Source: CAADGY01 sp900696665
GTDB lineage: Bacteria > Acidobacteriota > Terriglobia > Bryobacterales > Bryobacteraceae
DNA length: 64,000 nucleotides
Direction of reading: 5' to 3'
NCBI GenBank assembly: GCA_035063885.1
Contig: JAPSFM010000005.1
Location: 61,040-125,039, forward strand
In this document: piece after piece, positions 8,798-16,943 of the stretch
How the letters are laid out: the number at the start of each line of letters is the position of its first letter
Position numbering within the stretch: position 1 is the stretch's first letter
Notes under the pieces: model-generated
Database searches by the model: none
Told to the model about the DNA's origin: nothing
Seen by the model: the letters and a program-made list of their open reading frames with translations, nothing else
Made by a program: the position numbers and the translations under genes

Positions 8798-9505
8798 ATG
8801 CTGGAAGCGTTTGGCTTGTCCGATCCCGGCTGTGTGCGGGCTAATAACGAGGACTATTACCTACTCGCCCCTTCGCTCGGCCTTTATATTGTTGCAGATG
8901 GCATGGGTGGAGCCAATGCGGGCGAACATGCCTCGAAGCTCGCCGCGCAAACTGTCGCCGATTTTGTATGGCAGGCCGAGGAGCCTTGCGCCCAGGTTTT
9001 GATGAAGGCTTTCGAAGAGGCCAACCGAAAGGTGATAACGGCCGCCAGTAACGATTCCATGCTCGAAGGTATGGGAACTACGCTGGTCGCGGCGCTGGAA
9101 TGCGGCGACGATATCCTGATCGCCAGTGTCGGCGATAGCCGCGCCTATGTGTACCACGCCGGGCAATTGCTGGTTATCACGGAGGATCAAACCTGGGTGC
9201 ATGAAGTCGGCAGGCGCCTGGGTATCGACGAAGCAAGCCTTCGTACCCACCCCATGAGACATGTGCTCACCATGGCCATTGGTGTCAGCGAGCAGTTGCG
9301 CGTACATTCCTATGCCGTAAAGCCGCAACCGGGTGCGAACTTCCTGTTGTGCAGCGACGGGTTGCACGGCGTCCTGGACGAGGATTTCATTGCTGAAACG
9401 CTCAGCAGCGATGCCTCGCTGGAAGTCAAGTGCGAGCGGCTTGTGAACGCTGCCCGGCAGAACGGCGGCCCGGACAACATCACCACCGTTCTTTTGCGCT
9501 CCTGA
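8798..9505 (+). CDS. PP2C-family serine/threonine protein phosphatase
   Basis: 235 residues, the length of a stand-alone bacterial PP2C (Stp/PrpC type). It removes phosphate from Ser/Thr residues, usually opposing a Hanks-type kinase, in the cytoplasm with two or three metal ions. The metal-binding motifs are all present: RANNED near residue 15, VADGMGG with Asp34-Gly35, SVGDSRAY near 110, LLCSDGLHG near 185 and GGPDNITTVLL close to the C-terminus. There is no transmembrane segment. No kinase gene is adjacent. The ATG is only 11 bases after a perfect TATAAT with no ribosome-binding site, so it is probably translated from a leaderless transcript. Confidence 0.95.
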   Translation: MLEAFGLSDPGCVRANNEDYYLLAPSLGLYIVADGMGGANAGEHASKLAAQTVADFVWQAEEPCAQVLMKAFEEANRKVITAASNDSMLEGMGTTLVAALECGDDILIASVGDSRAYVYHAGQLLVITEDQTWVHEVGRRLGIDEASLRTHPMRHVLTMAIGVSEQLRVHSYAVKPQPGANFLLCSDGLHGVLDEDFIAETLSSDASLEVKCERLVNAARQNGGPDNITTVLLRS

Positions 9506-9602
9506 TCTTCCTCGCCGCCCGGCGAAAAACGCATTTTACTTAGGCCAGTACTATCCCAATGGAGATAATCCGAACCCGTCCACCACTAGTCTTTTTCAGG
9601 CT

Positions 9603-10241
9603 ATGAAACCGCGCAGAATTGCCGCTTTCGCAGTGGCCGCGCTGCTCATCAACGGGCAGAGCGCCGCGGCGGCGGCCGAAACGCCCTCTGAAATTGCCAT
9701 TCTCCAGATGAAGGTGATTGAAGGCGACGGCGCTATCCATGCGGTAAGCTCCCGCTCGACGGGGCGCCTTGTCGTACTGGTGACCGACGAAACAGGTAAG
9801 CCCGTCGAGGCCGCCGCCGTCAGCTTCCGCCTTCCCGACGAAGGGCCTGGAGGCGCATTCCGGAGCGGCCTGCGAAACGAAATTCTTTTGACCGGACCCG
9901 ATGGAAGGGCGTCTGTGGGAGGTATCCAGTGGAACGATATTCAGGGGCCGGTTCGCATCCGAATTACGGCAGTGAAGGATAAGGTTCGTGCGGGAATCGT
10001 TGTGGATCAGTATCTTTCCGACCAGATTCCGGCCCGAAGCCGCGTTTCCGGAAGTGGAGACGCGCATCCTGGGAAACGTAGTAAATGGCTCGCCATTGCC
10101 CTCATCGCTGGTGGTGCGGCCGCGGCAGGGGTCGCGCTCGGCGTCCGAGGTAGTGGTTCCGGCGGCAGTGGACCGGGCGGTTCCCCAAACAACCCAGTCC
10201 AGATCGGCACACCCACCATCAGTATCGGGAGTCCGCGGTGA
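9603..10241 (+). CDS. Exported Ig-like-domain protein with C-terminal membrane segment (first gene of a coupled trio)
   Basis: About 212 residues. A signal peptide (RIAAFAVAALLINGQSAAAA) precedes a bacterial Ig-like domain (LVVLVTDETGKPVEAAAVSFRL, LTGPDGRASVGGIQWND, GPVRIRITAV), the fold used by invasin/Big-type proteins. Near the C-terminus a hydrophobic stretch (WLAIALIAGGAAAAGVALGV) is followed by a Gly/Ser-rich tail, so the domain is probably held at the membrane on the outside. Its stop overlaps the GTG of the next gene (GTGA at 10238), pointing to translational coupling. No described function is recognised. The ATG is ten bases after a weak TAGTCT -10-like box. Confidence 0.75.
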   Translation: MKPRRIAAFAVAALLINGQSAAAAAETPSEIAILQMKVIEGDGAIHAVSSRSTGRLVVLVTDETGKPVEAAAVSFRLPDEGPGGAFRSGLRNEILLTGPDGRASVGGIQWNDIQGPVRIRITAVKDKVRAGIVVDQYLSDQIPARSRVSGSGDAHPGKRSKWLAIALIAGGAAAAGVALGVRGSGSGGSGPGGSPNNPVQIGTPTISIGSPR

Positions 10242-10996
10242 GGAAGACATTTCTTTTGTTGACCCTGGGAGCATGTGTGGCGGGCGCCCAGTCGCTGGAT
10301 TTCCCGATGCTAGGCTACATCCTGGCAGCCGATCGTGTGGCGCCCCTGTTTGGGGTGGCAGGAGCGTTTTCCATTGGAGAGCCACAATACAACGACGTGC
10401 TCTCGGCTGCGTTTTCAGGCCGGGCGGGGCTTCTTAAAACCAGCGGTGAAGTGCTGGTGCTCGATTCGAAAGGCAGGATGACTGCTTCCGTGGTTGCGCC
10501 GGCAGGCCCGGCCTTGTTTGCCTTCAGCGCGCAAGGGTTCGCCGGCGGTGCCCTCTTCCCGGCGGCGGGTGAGATCTACCTGTTCCGAGGCGAAAAAGTC
10601 ACAAGAATCGCTACCGAACTTCCGGCAGGCGAGCCGGTGGCGCTTGGTATTTCCGGTTCCGGCACGATCACCGTTCTCCTGAACCGCGACGGTGGGCTCT
10701 GGAAATCGCGTTTTTCTATCGTCAACGGACAATTCGAGATCTCCGAATTCGTTCCGGGAATTCAGGCGCCCGCGGTGTTCCTGCCGGGAGACGGCATCCT
10801 CGGTATGTCCGGGGAGGGTCTTGTTGTCCTCTTTCCCGAAAAGGCGAGACAACAAATTCCGTTGCATTTCCATCCTTCCGCCATCGAACGGATTGGTAGC
10901 GGCTGGTTGCTGCTTCAAGCCGACAGCGGAGCGCGTTACGGCATCCGGCACGATCAGCCGGAGCACTTGTACGAGTTGCCGGGAGGACCGCAATGA
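10238..10996 (+). CDS. Exported protein of unknown function (second gene of a coupled trio)
   Basis: 252 residues, GTG start overlapping the previous stop by GTGA. The signal peptide is short (RKTFLLLTLGACVAGAQS). The mature protein is beta-rich with repeated units of the form GxGxxVLxxxG (VLVLDSKGRMTASVV, TITVLLNRDGGLWKSRF, GEGLVVLFPE), which look like blades of a propeller or a YVTN-type repeat, though I cannot assign a family. No catalytic motif is seen. It lies between two other exported proteins in a tight operon (9603-12342) and probably works with them at the cell surface or in the periplasm. Confidence 0.72.
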   Translation: MRKTFLLLTLGACVAGAQSLDFPMLGYILAADRVAPLFGVAGAFSIGEPQYNDVLSAAFSGRAGLLKTSGEVLVLDSKGRMTASVVAPAGPALFAFSAQGFAGGALFPAAGEIYLFRGEKVTRIATELPAGEPVALGISGSGTITVLLNRDGGLWKSRFSIVNGQFEISEFVPGIQAPAVFLPGDGILGMSGEGLVVLFPEKARQQIPLHFHPSAIERIGSGWLLLQADSGARYGIRHDQPEHLYELPGGPQ

Positions 10997-12342
10997 CCAC
11001 CCGGCTGCTCGCTCTGTTAGCTTGCCTGCCATTGATTGGAGCCGCCCAACTCCGCGTCTTCGTGGTAGATGGGGAGGCTGAACGAGAACTGGCGGCGCAA
11101 TTCGACATGGGAAGAGCCGATGCGGGCGACTCGATTGAAACGCGATTCCGGGTGCGGAATTCGGGCGGGAGTGCCGAGACGGTACGGATTCTCACTCTCG
11201 GCGGCGCTGGGTTTTCCTTTTCGAACCGGCCCTCCATCCCCTACATCATCGCTCCGGGCTTCTTTATGGATTTCCGGGTTAAGTTCCAACCAAGCGGCTC
11301 CGGTTCCTACAGCGCCAGCCTGACGGTGAACAGCATAACAGGTATTCTCCGTGCATCGTCTCCACCGGTATTAACCGTTACGTCCGAAGGAGTTGCTCTC
11401 ACGACAAGCTCGCCACTCGATTTCGGCAAGGTGGAACTTGGATCCACCACCGCGCGGCGGATTGCTATTACCAACAACACGCCGGGAACAATAACGCTTT
11501 CCACCGTGGCCTTATCGGGCGAGGGCTTTGAACTCAAAACCGCCTTGACACTGCCGCGAGCCTTGCAGCCCCGGACGACGGTGACCCTGGAAACCGTATT
11601 TACGCCGAAAGTGGCGGGTTCGTTCGAAGGTAAACTGCTGGTCAACGACCGTCTGTTCAGGCTTAAGGGCGCCGCGGCGTCCCCGCCTGTGCCCCGCGCG
11701 ACGATTTCGATTTCTCCTGCGGTGACCTCCAGCGGGAAACAGCCAAAGGTGAGTATTGAGTTGGCCTCACCCGCCGCATTTCCCGTCACGGGTGTGCTCA
11801 CACTCGCCTTTCAGGCGAACGGTTCCCACAGCGACCCTACCATCCTTTTCGTGCGTAGCGGGTCGAAGAGCATCGGATTCACGGTTGCCCAGGGCGAAAC
11901 GAGGGCGACGTTTTCGGGCGGCGAAACCGAAACGGCGCTGCAAACCGGCACAACCGCCGGGACCATCACACTCCGAATCGTCTCGAACAGTGATACCCTC
12001 TCGATTGCGATTCCGGCAACGCCCGTCGTCGTCGATATGGCGCGAGGGACACGGACCTCTTCCGGTCTCGACATCGAATTGACAGGATTCGACAATACAC
12101 GTTCGGTGTCGCAGTTGCGGTTTCAATTCTTCGACCGCAATGGACGCGCCATCGGTTCTGGGCCGGTTTCCGTGGATGCCGGTGCGAATTTCCGCAGCTT
12201 CTTTGAAGCCTCCGCTCTGGGCGGCCTCTTTTCGCTTCGAGCTTCCTTTCCGGTTTCCGGCGATGCCTCGCAAATAGCGGGCGCCGAGGTGGAACTCGTG
12301 AATTCAGCCGGCTCCACCCGATCGCAGCGAATTCAATTCTGA
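10993..12342 (+). CDS. Exported ASH/choice-of-anchor-type Ig-like repeat protein (third gene of a coupled trio)
   Basis: 449 residues, ATG overlapping the previous stop (ATGA). The signal peptide is TTRLLALLACLPLIGAAQ. At least two ASH/HYDIN-type Ig-like domains follow: ETRFRVRNSGGSAETVRILTL in the first, then LDFGKVELGSTTARRIAITN with the typical F-G-x-V-x-x-G-S-T signature, and a third beta-rich region (ISISPAVTSSGKQPKVSIEL). The C-terminal 90 residues (SSGLDIELTGFDNTRSVSQL, ending in a beta-strand-like SQRIQF) are not recognised. Such domains bind proteins or glycans; no enzyme motif is present. With the two preceding genes it forms a three-component exported set. Confidence 0.77.
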   Translation: MTTRLLALLACLPLIGAAQLRVFVVDGEAERELAAQFDMGRADAGDSIETRFRVRNSGGSAETVRILTLGGAGFSFSNRPSIPYIIAPGFFMDFRVKFQPSGSGSYSASLTVNSITGILRASSPPVLTVTSEGVALTTSSPLDFGKVELGSTTARRIAITNNTPGTITLSTVALSGEGFELKTALTLPRALQPRTTVTLETVFTPKVAGSFEGKLLVNDRLFRLKGAAASPPVPRATISISPAVTSSGKQPKVSIELASPAAFPVTGVLTLAFQANGSHSDPTILFVRSGSKSIGFTVAQGETRATFSGGETETALQTGTTAGTITLRIVSNSDTLSIAIPATPVVVDMARGTRTSSGLDIELTGFDNTRSVSQLRFQFFDRNGRAIGSGPVSVDAGANFRSFFEASALGGLFSLRASFPVSGDASQIAGAEVELVNSAGSTRSQRIQF

Positions 12343-12641
12343 ATTCGGCCTCCCGCGGGCGGTGGCCATTATTCCTCCCGGAGAATCGAGTCCGTGCTAT
12401 CGCGGAACCGGCTCATGTCCCAGCTTCGAGATCTCGCGGGAGCAGGTCGGGAGATCGCGCGATCTCCCCGCTCGATGGTGCATCATTATTGCCGCCCCCT
12501 GGACATTTTTGAAGACTGCGCTGGAGCGCTCGTGGTATCACGCGGAGGCAATTGCCGACGAGGAAATCCCAGACCCTTGGAAGACGGGCCTCCACACCGG
12601 CGGCCCGCCGCGCACGCGGAAACCGCTATCCTGGGTGCTTC
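12343..12641. other. 299-bp intergenic region with palindromes upstream of thiD
   Basis: No convincing gene is seen; open frames here have unnatural composition and run into thiD in the wrong frame. The region contains a ten-base palindrome CGAGATCTCG (12427-12436), a perfect 20-base palindrome (12449-12468), and a TATCCT -10-like box at 12627-12632 just before thiD. I see no THI-box (TPP riboswitch) core sequences. Confidence 0.5.
12449..12468. repeat. Perfect 20-base palindrome
   Basis: GGGAGATCGC is followed directly by its exact reverse complement GCGATCTCCC with no spacer. A zero-loop palindrome suits a dimeric DNA-binding protein better than an RNA hairpin. It lies 107 bp after the exported-protein trio and 174 bp before thiD. 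Confidence 0.6.
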
Positions 12642-13424
12642 ATGCAGGCAGTCGCTTTAACCATCGCCGGTTCCGATCCCAGCGGCGGTGCGGGAATTCA
12701 AGCGGATCTCAAGACCTTCCATCAGTTCGGCGTCTATGGCGAGGCCGCTATTACGCTGTTGACCGTGCAGAATACGCAACGGGTGAGCAGAGTGGAGACG
12801 GTTGCTCCCGATCTGGTCCGGCAACAGATTGAGGCGGTACTCCAGGACATCCCGCCCGGAGCCGCCAAGACGGGGGCGCTGGGAAATCGCAGTATCGTCG
12901 AGACCGTTGCCGCCCTCGCGGCAGACTTCGACTTTCCCCTTGTCGTCGATCCGGTGATGATCAGCAAGCATGGAGCGCCGCTGATGGGAGAGGAAGCGCG
13001 CGATGCGCTCGAGAGGCTTTTGCTGCCCGTGTCTTTTCTGATCACGCCCAATCTCGCGGAGGCAGCGGTGCTCGCGGGTATCGCCGTCGGGAATGTCGAA
13101 GATATGAAGGAGGCAGCACGGCGGTTGTGCGGAAAAGGCGCGCGCTCCGTCCTGGTGAAAGGCGGCCACCTGGTGGGGTCCGCAATGGACGTACTGCTCC
13201 ATGAAGGCACATGGTATGAATTTCCCGCGCCACGGATTGAGACACCCAACACGCACGGCACGGGCTGCACCTACTCCGCCGCCATCACAGCCGGACTCGC
13301 GTCTGGGCGGAAGTTGCCCGATGCCGTAGCGCGGGCCAAGCGATATATCGCCGCGGCGATACGAAACAATCCAGGTCTTGGCCGTGGGACCGGGCCGGTT
13401 CAGCATCACGCCAGTCCGGACTGA
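12642..13424 (+). CDS. thiD: Hydroxymethylpyrimidine/phosphomethylpyrimidine kinase ThiD
   Basis: ThiD phosphorylates HMP and then HMP-phosphate to HMP-PP for thiamine synthesis. About 260 residues, typical for the family. The N-terminal TIAGSDPSGGAGIQADLKTF substrate-binding motif is intact, followed by VVDPVMISKHG, the LITPNLAEA segment, KGGH and the anion-hole motif HGTGCTYSAAI of the ribokinase fold. The ATG at 12642 is chosen because this motif begins seven residues later; the open frame extends 30 codons upstream without family similarity. There is no ribosome-binding site, but a TATCCT box ends nine bases before the ATG, so a leaderless transcript is possible. No other thiamine gene is adjacent. 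Confidence 0.95.
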   Translation: MQAVALTIAGSDPSGGAGIQADLKTFHQFGVYGEAAITLLTVQNTQRVSRVETVAPDLVRQQIEAVLQDIPPGAAKTGALGNRSIVETVAALAADFDFPLVVDPVMISKHGAPLMGEEARDALERLLLPVSFLITPNLAEAAVLAGIAVGNVEDMKEAARRLCGKGARSVLVKGGHLVGSAMDVLLHEGTWYEFPAPRIETPNTHGTGCTYSAAITAGLASGRKLPDAVARAKRYIAAAIRNNPGLGRGTGPVQHHASPD

Positions 13425-13468
13425 GCGCGGGTATAGTAGAGTGACCAAGGTACAAGAAGGAGGAACTT

Positions 13469-15238
13469 GTGAAATTCCTGGTTGCGACCATCGGAATGTT
13501 TGGCGCCGTGTTGGCGGCATATGGAAAAATACCGGAGCAGGATAGCCGCAATACCGATATTCCGCACACCGACACGCATTTCCGCGCACGCAGCTACACC
13601 TCGCTCGGCGAATGGCAGCAGCGGGCCGCCCGGTTGCGGAAACAGGTTCTTTCCGCCGCCGGTCTGCTTCCCTTGCCGGAGCGCAACCCCCTGCGATACG
13701 AGATCTTCGGACGCATTGAGAACAAGGACTACTCGATTGAGAAGGTCTTCATAGAGACGATGCCAGGCTACTATCTTGCGGGCAACCTCTACCGCCCGCT
13801 CGGGCGGACGGGAAAATTCCCGGGTATCCTGGCGCCTCACGGCCATGCCACCTACGGACGGCTGGAGAACGGGCCTCTCTTTTCGGTGCAGGCAAGGGGC
13901 ATTAACAAAGCGCGGCAGGGCTATGTCGTGTTTGCCTACGATATGGTGGGTTACAACGACACGATTCAAACACCGCACGTGTTTGGCGGCGAGCGCGAAC
14001 AGCTATGGTCGTTCGGCCCCCTGGGGCTTCAAACCTGGAACTCCATCCGCGCGCTCGATTTTCTTCAGGCGCTGCCGGACGTCAACCCGGACGAGATTGG
14101 AGTAACGGGGGAATCCGGCGGCGGTACACAGACGTTTCTTATCTGCGCTGTGGACGACCGGATCAAATACTCCGCCCCGGTGAACATGATTTCTCTGATC
14201 ATGCAGGGTGGCTCGCCGTGCGAGAACGCGCCCAACCTGCGCATTGGCACCAATAATGTGGAGATCGCCTCCCTGATGGCCCCAAAACCGATGTTGATGG
14301 TATCGGCTACCGGCGACTGGACGAAAAACACTCCTACCGAAGAGTATCCGGCGGTCAAAGCAATCTACCGCCTGTACGGCAAACCCGAGAACGTGGACAC
14401 GATACAGATAGACGCCCCGCACAACTACAACAAGCCGAGCCGCGAAGCGGTCTACCGGTTTTTCGCCAAACACATCCTGCACGACCCGAATTGGGCTTCG
14501 TACTCCGAAAAAGCTTACCGCGCCGAGAAGTTGCAGGATCTGATGGTTTTTCATGCCAGGCCGCTGCCCGACAATGCTCTGAAGTATGAACAGATCGCCG
14601 CGCAGTGGATCGAGCGCGCACAGAAGCAGAACGCCTCGATCACCGGCAAGTCCGCGATGCGCGAGCGCCTGATGTACTCGCTGATGGCGGAGCAGCCCGA
14701 ATCGGTAGAGCATGAGATTTCCGGTGAACGCATCCTCCTGGGCCGTCAGGGAAAGGGTGACCGTGTGCCGGGTATCTGGATTCCAGGCGGCAAGCAGGCG
14801 CTCCTGGTTGTGCACCCGGAGGGCGCCGCCGCGGCCCGCAATAGCAAACAGGCGAGTGACGCCATTTCGAAAAAGCAGTCGGTCCTTCTGATCGACGCCT
14901 TCCAAACCGGCAGTGCAGCCGCTCCGCGGGACCGCTCGAAGCGTTACTTTCTCACCTTCAATAAGAGCGACGATGCCAACCGGGTTCAGGATATCCTGAC
15001 GGCGCTGGCATTCCTGAAAAGCCAGGGTGCTTCCAGGATTCGTCTGGCAGGAATCGGAAAAGCCGCCGTCTGGGCCACGTTTGCAGCCGCACTTACAGAT
15101 GCATCCGTCGCCCTCGACGCGGATCTTGGTTCATTTCAGGGCAGTGACGAAGACTTCATCAAGAGCTTTTTTGTACCCGGCATTCAGCGGGCGGGCGGAT
15201 TGAAGGCGGCGTTGGCTCTCGCGGGGACAAGCCGGTAG
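13469..15238 (+). CDS. Exported alpha/beta hydrolase (acetylxylan esterase-like)
   Basis: 589 residues. GTG start with a strong AAGGAGG ribosome-binding site at 13457-13463. A signal peptide (KFLVATIGMFGAVLAAYGK) leads to an alpha/beta hydrolase of the large acetylxylan-esterase/prolyl-oligopeptidase-like group: HGHA (oxyanion region, near residue 124), the nucleophile elbow GESGGG with Ser216, then PKPMLMVSATGDWT with the likely acid, and a histidine in IDAPHNYNKPSREA. The C-terminal 200 residues form a second, degenerate alpha/beta domain. Probable role: deacetylation or ester cleavage on carbohydrate in the periplasm; the substrate is unknown. The ROK kinase gene starts on the base after its stop. 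A relative lies at 22169-24055. Confidence 0.83.
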   Translation: MKFLVATIGMFGAVLAAYGKIPEQDSRNTDIPHTDTHFRARSYTSLGEWQQRAARLRKQVLSAAGLLPLPERNPLRYEIFGRIENKDYSIEKVFIETMPGYYLAGNLYRPLGRTGKFPGILAPHGHATYGRLENGPLFSVQARGINKARQGYVVFAYDMVGYNDTIQTPHVFGGEREQLWSFGPLGLQTWNSIRALDFLQALPDVNPDEIGVTGESGGGTQTFLICAVDDRIKYSAPVNMISLIMQGGSPCENAPNLRIGTNNVEIASLMAPKPMLMVSATGDWTKNTPTEEYPAVKAIYRLYGKPENVDTIQIDAPHNYNKPSREAVYRFFAKHILHDPNWASYSEKAYRAEKLQDLMVFHARPLPDNALKYEQIAAQWIERAQKQNASITGKSAMRERLMYSLMAEQPESVEHEISGERILLGRQGKGDRVPGIWIPGGKQALLVVHPEGAAAARNSKQASDAISKKQSVLLIDAFQTGSAAAPRDRSKRYFLTFNKSDDANRVQDILTALAFLKSQGASRIRLAGIGKAAVWATFAAALTDASVALDADLGSFQGSDEDFIKSFFVPGIQRAGGLKAALALAGTSR

Positions 15239-16363
15239 GTGTGCGGGCAGGACGCGGTTGATTATTCAGACGACGAACGCGTCGTAATGACGCTGGACGC
15301 GGGCGGCACGAATTTCGTTTTCTCCGCCATGCGATCGAATCGCGCCGCCACGGAGCCGTTCGCACTACCATCTCACGGAAGTGACCTCGAGCGGTCGCTG
15401 AAGACTATCCTCGGCGGGTTTGATCGGGTGCGCCAGCAGGCGCCGTCTCCTCCTGTCGCCATCAGCTTCGCCTTCCCCGGCCCGGCGGATTACGAAAACG
15501 GGATCATCGCGAGCCCGCGAAACCTTCCCGCCTACCGGAATGTCGCGCTCGGCCCGATATTGGAAGATACGTTCGGTCTGCCGGTTTTCCTCAATAACGA
15601 TGGCGACCTGTTCACCTATGGCGAGTCGATGGCCGGCCTGTTGCCTTTTGTAAACTGGATGCTCGAACGTGCCGGGAGCCCGAAGCGTTTCCACAATCTG
15701 CTAGGGGTTACGATCGGCACCGGATTAGGCGGTGGCATCGTGCGTAACGGCGAGCTTTTCAAGGGTGATAATTCGATTGCCGGTGAAATGTGGCTCCTGC
15801 GCAGTAAGGCAGATCCCTTCAGGAATGCCGAAGAGCAGGTGTCCATCCGCGCAGTGCGCCGCGCCTATGCGCAGCTTGCACACATCGGCCTGTGTGAAAC
15901 ACCGGAGCCGAAAGAGATCTGCGATATTGCCGAAGGCCGTGGAGAAGGAGACCGCGCCGCCGCCGTGGAGGCGTTCCGGCGCCTGGGAGAGGCCGCGGGC
16001 GATGCAATCACGCAAGCGGTAACGCTGGTGGATGGACTGGTTGTGATTGGAGGCGGCGTATCGGGTGCGCATAGCCTGTTTCTTCCGGCTTTGGTAGACG
16101 AGATGAATGCGACCTTTCTGGCGCCGGACGGCACCCGGTTTCGCAGGCTGGTGCAGAAGACCTTTAACCTCGAAGACGCCGTTCAGTTGAAACAGTTTAT
16201 TCAGGGAGAGCCCCAGGAGCTATACGTCCCCGGAGGAACACGCCGGGTTCGGTTCGACGCGCTTCAACGAACGGGCGTCGGCCTTTCCCGGCTGGGAACC
16301 AGCCAGGCCATCGCCATTGGCGCATATACCTTCGCGTTGAAACAGCTCGATATCGGCGGCTAA
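15239..16363 (+). CDS. ROK-family sugar kinase-like protein
   Basis: 374 residues. ROK proteins phosphorylate hexoses or amino-hexoses, or act as repressors; no helix-turn-helix is present, so a kinase role is likelier. The ATP site motif DAGGTNF is near residue 20, FAFPGPADY near 75, LNNDGDLFTYGE with the catalytic aspartate near 122, and GVTIGTGLGGGIV near 160. The usual zinc motif (CxCGxxGCxE) is missing. The C-terminal 60 residues (LKQFIQGEPQELYVPG) exceed the usual length. The GTG at 15239 abuts the hydrolase stop; an ATG at 15287 closer to the core is an alternative. The last 144 bases overlap the opposite-strand YkgJ-type gene. Confidence 0.83.
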   Translation: MCGQDAVDYSDDERVVMTLDAGGTNFVFSAMRSNRAATEPFALPSHGSDLERSLKTILGGFDRVRQQAPSPPVAISFAFPGPADYENGIIASPRNLPAYRNVALGPILEDTFGLPVFLNNDGDLFTYGESMAGLLPFVNWMLERAGSPKRFHNLLGVTIGTGLGGGIVRNGELFKGDNSIAGEMWLLRSKADPFRNAEEQVSIRAVRRAYAQLAHIGLCETPEPKEICDIAEGRGEGDRAAAVEAFRRLGEAAGDAITQAVTLVDGLVVIGGGVSGAHSLFLPALVDEMNATFLAPDGTRFRRLVQKTFNLEDAVQLKQFIQGEPQELYVPGGTRRVRFDALQRTGVGLSRLGTSQAIAIGAYTFALKQLDIGG

Positions 16364-16855
16364 GTCGCGATCGATCCAGTCGGCCAGTTCCAACGGCTCA
16401 CCAAACTTCCGAAGTGCGGCGTCGATCGACTCCTGGTTGCCCCATACGACGTCACGATACTCGCCCCGTTCGACCGCCGACTGAATCCCGGCGCAATAGA
16501 GCCCACGGTCCCGTTCCACGTAGAACCCGTAGGTACGGCAGGCAACGGGCCGTTGATCGTAAACCAGGCAGCTTCCATCCTGCAAATCGAGCAGCGGACA
16601 GACAACGGGAGAAGCCGCGCCACGCGTAAGTTGGATACGCTTCCGAATCTCATCCCGTCTGTTTTTGTCGAGTGTGGCAAGCCCCTGCCGCAGCAGAAGC
16701 CATTCTGGTTCGGTCAGCTTTGGCGCCGACGCCAGATGCCGGCAGCAGAGATCGCATCCCTTGTGGCAAGGCCATCCGCTGGCACGGGATGAAGTGCCGC
16801 AAACACGAGCCTCGATCCGGTCATGCAAGATCCGTAACGCCGCAGATACACTCAA
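16220..16855 (-). CDS. YkgJ-family CxxxCxxCC metal-cluster protein
   Basis: 211 residues. Cysteines occur in the family arrangement: CHKGCDLCC near residue 30, CPLLDLQDGSCLVYDQRP near 86-105, then CRTYGFY and CAG. This pattern is thought to bind zinc or an iron cluster; the biochemical role of the family is not established. The start must be TTG at 16855 or an internal codon, since an in-frame stop lies four codons upstream and no early ATG exists. The C-terminal 48 codons overlap the ROK gene antisense. That tail (SQPGKADARSLKRVEPN) looks unlike domain sequence and may be a read-through extension. Confidence 0.75.
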   Translation of the reverse strand: MSVSAALRILHDRIEARVCGTSSRASGWPCHKGCDLCCRHLASAPKLTEPEWLLLRQGLATLDKNRRDEIRKRIQLTRGAASPVVCPLLDLQDGSCLVYDQRPVACRTYGFYVERDRGLYCAGIQSAVERGEYRDVVWGNQESIDAALRKFGEPLELADWIDRDLAADIELFQREGICANGDGLAGSQPGKADARSLKRVEPNPACSSGDV

Positions 16856-16863
16856 ATCTGGAG

Positions 16864-16892
16864 TTTACACTGGAAAGACAAAGCTATAGAAT
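16864..16892 (+). promoter_or_regulatory. Sigma-70-type promoter of the glycan operon
   Basis: TTTACA (16864-16869) and TAGAAT (16887-16892) are separated by exactly 17 bases, each matching consensus at five of six positions. The predicted start near 16899 gives a leader of about 45 bases carrying GAGGTAAGGG ahead of the GTG at 16944. Confidence 0.55.
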
Positions 16893-16943
16893 CGATTCAA
16901 CAACGTAACGGATCACTTCTTTTGAGGTAAGGGTGAGTAGCAA

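Noticed and set aside
12343..12641. Possible TPP riboswitch before thiD
   Set aside because: No CTGAGA or ACCTGATC-type THI-box core was found in the spacer.
12362..12832. Open frame across the thiD start on the plus strand
   Set aside because: It overlaps thiD in another frame, is rich in Arg/Pro/Trp and has no domain; thiD is certain.
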